From positions 124,001 to 188,000 of the forward strand of contig VXAZ01006215.1 of NCBI GenBank assembly GCA_013399875.1: a DNA stretch of 64,000 bases, read 5' to 3'. This document shows positions 1-64,000 of this stretch, piece after piece. The first letter of the stretch is position 1. The number at the start of each line of letters is the position of its first letter. A program made the position numbers and the translations under genes. The stretch comes from Gymnorhina tibicen. Lineage: Eukaryota > Chordata > Aves > Passeriformes > Artamidae. The notes under the pieces are model-generated. The model ran no database searches, was not told where the DNA came from, and saw only the letters and a list, made by a program, of their open reading frames with translations.

Positions 1-66
1 CTGAGGAAATATTTTCTGAGCTCTGACTACAGGTAAGGAGTCATAATCTGTCTTGTGCCTTTGCAG

Positions 67-63928
<63,862 letters not shown>

Positions 63929-64000
63929 GTAAGTGTTGGAATTTCAGCATCAAATACAGTCAGCCAGGCAAAGGAGTTGCTTGTGGTTTATACTGATATT

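Overview
This is eukaryotic (vertebrate) genomic DNA. The whole window lies inside one large gene on the + strand, STAG1, which encodes cohesin subunit SA1. Twenty-three internal coding exons (2,767 coding bases, about 922 codons) can be joined without a stop codon or frame break. All have AG acceptors; 22 have GT donors and the first has a GC donor. They cover roughly residues 225-1150 of an approximately 1,258-residue protein. The 5' exons (N-terminal AT-hook, start codon, promoter) lie upstream of position 1. The last coding exons, the stop codon and the 3' UTR lie beyond position 64000.

The host is most likely a bird. The introns carry CR1-type LINE fragments with the typical avian/reptilian 3' end, and 23 exons fit into 64 kb, which is much more compact than the mammalian gene. 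Species cannot be named from the sequence. The paralogue is STAG1 and not STAG2: exons 10-16 and 21-23 follow the SA1 residues wherever the two paralogues differ.

Layout: exon 1 (67-218) finishes the N-terminal STAG domain; exons 3-5 (11557-22440) encode the stromalin conservative domain (SCD); exons 6-21 (24214-58039) encode the HEAT-repeat rod that contacts RAD21/SCC1; exons 22-23 (61404-63928) begin the disordered, basic and Ser-rich C-terminal tail. Exons 10-12 are closely packed (33115-33804), while other introns run to about 7 kb.

Introns hold four supported CR1 fragments (23684-23844 +, 27072-27275 -, 30690-30905 +, 56080-56690 +) and one doubtful one (48490-48690). They also hold a 20-bp minisatellite just before exon 9 (29942-30104), a CA/TA microsatellite (9642-9681), a G14 run ending in an unresolved base N (57828-57842) and several GC-rich patches. 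No second gene, RNA gene, CRISPR array or viral gene could be supported on either strand. I found no new biological system; the points most worth a second look are the GC-AG intron, the minisatellite and G-run beside splice sites, and an unrecognised minus-strand reading frame at 59224-59601.
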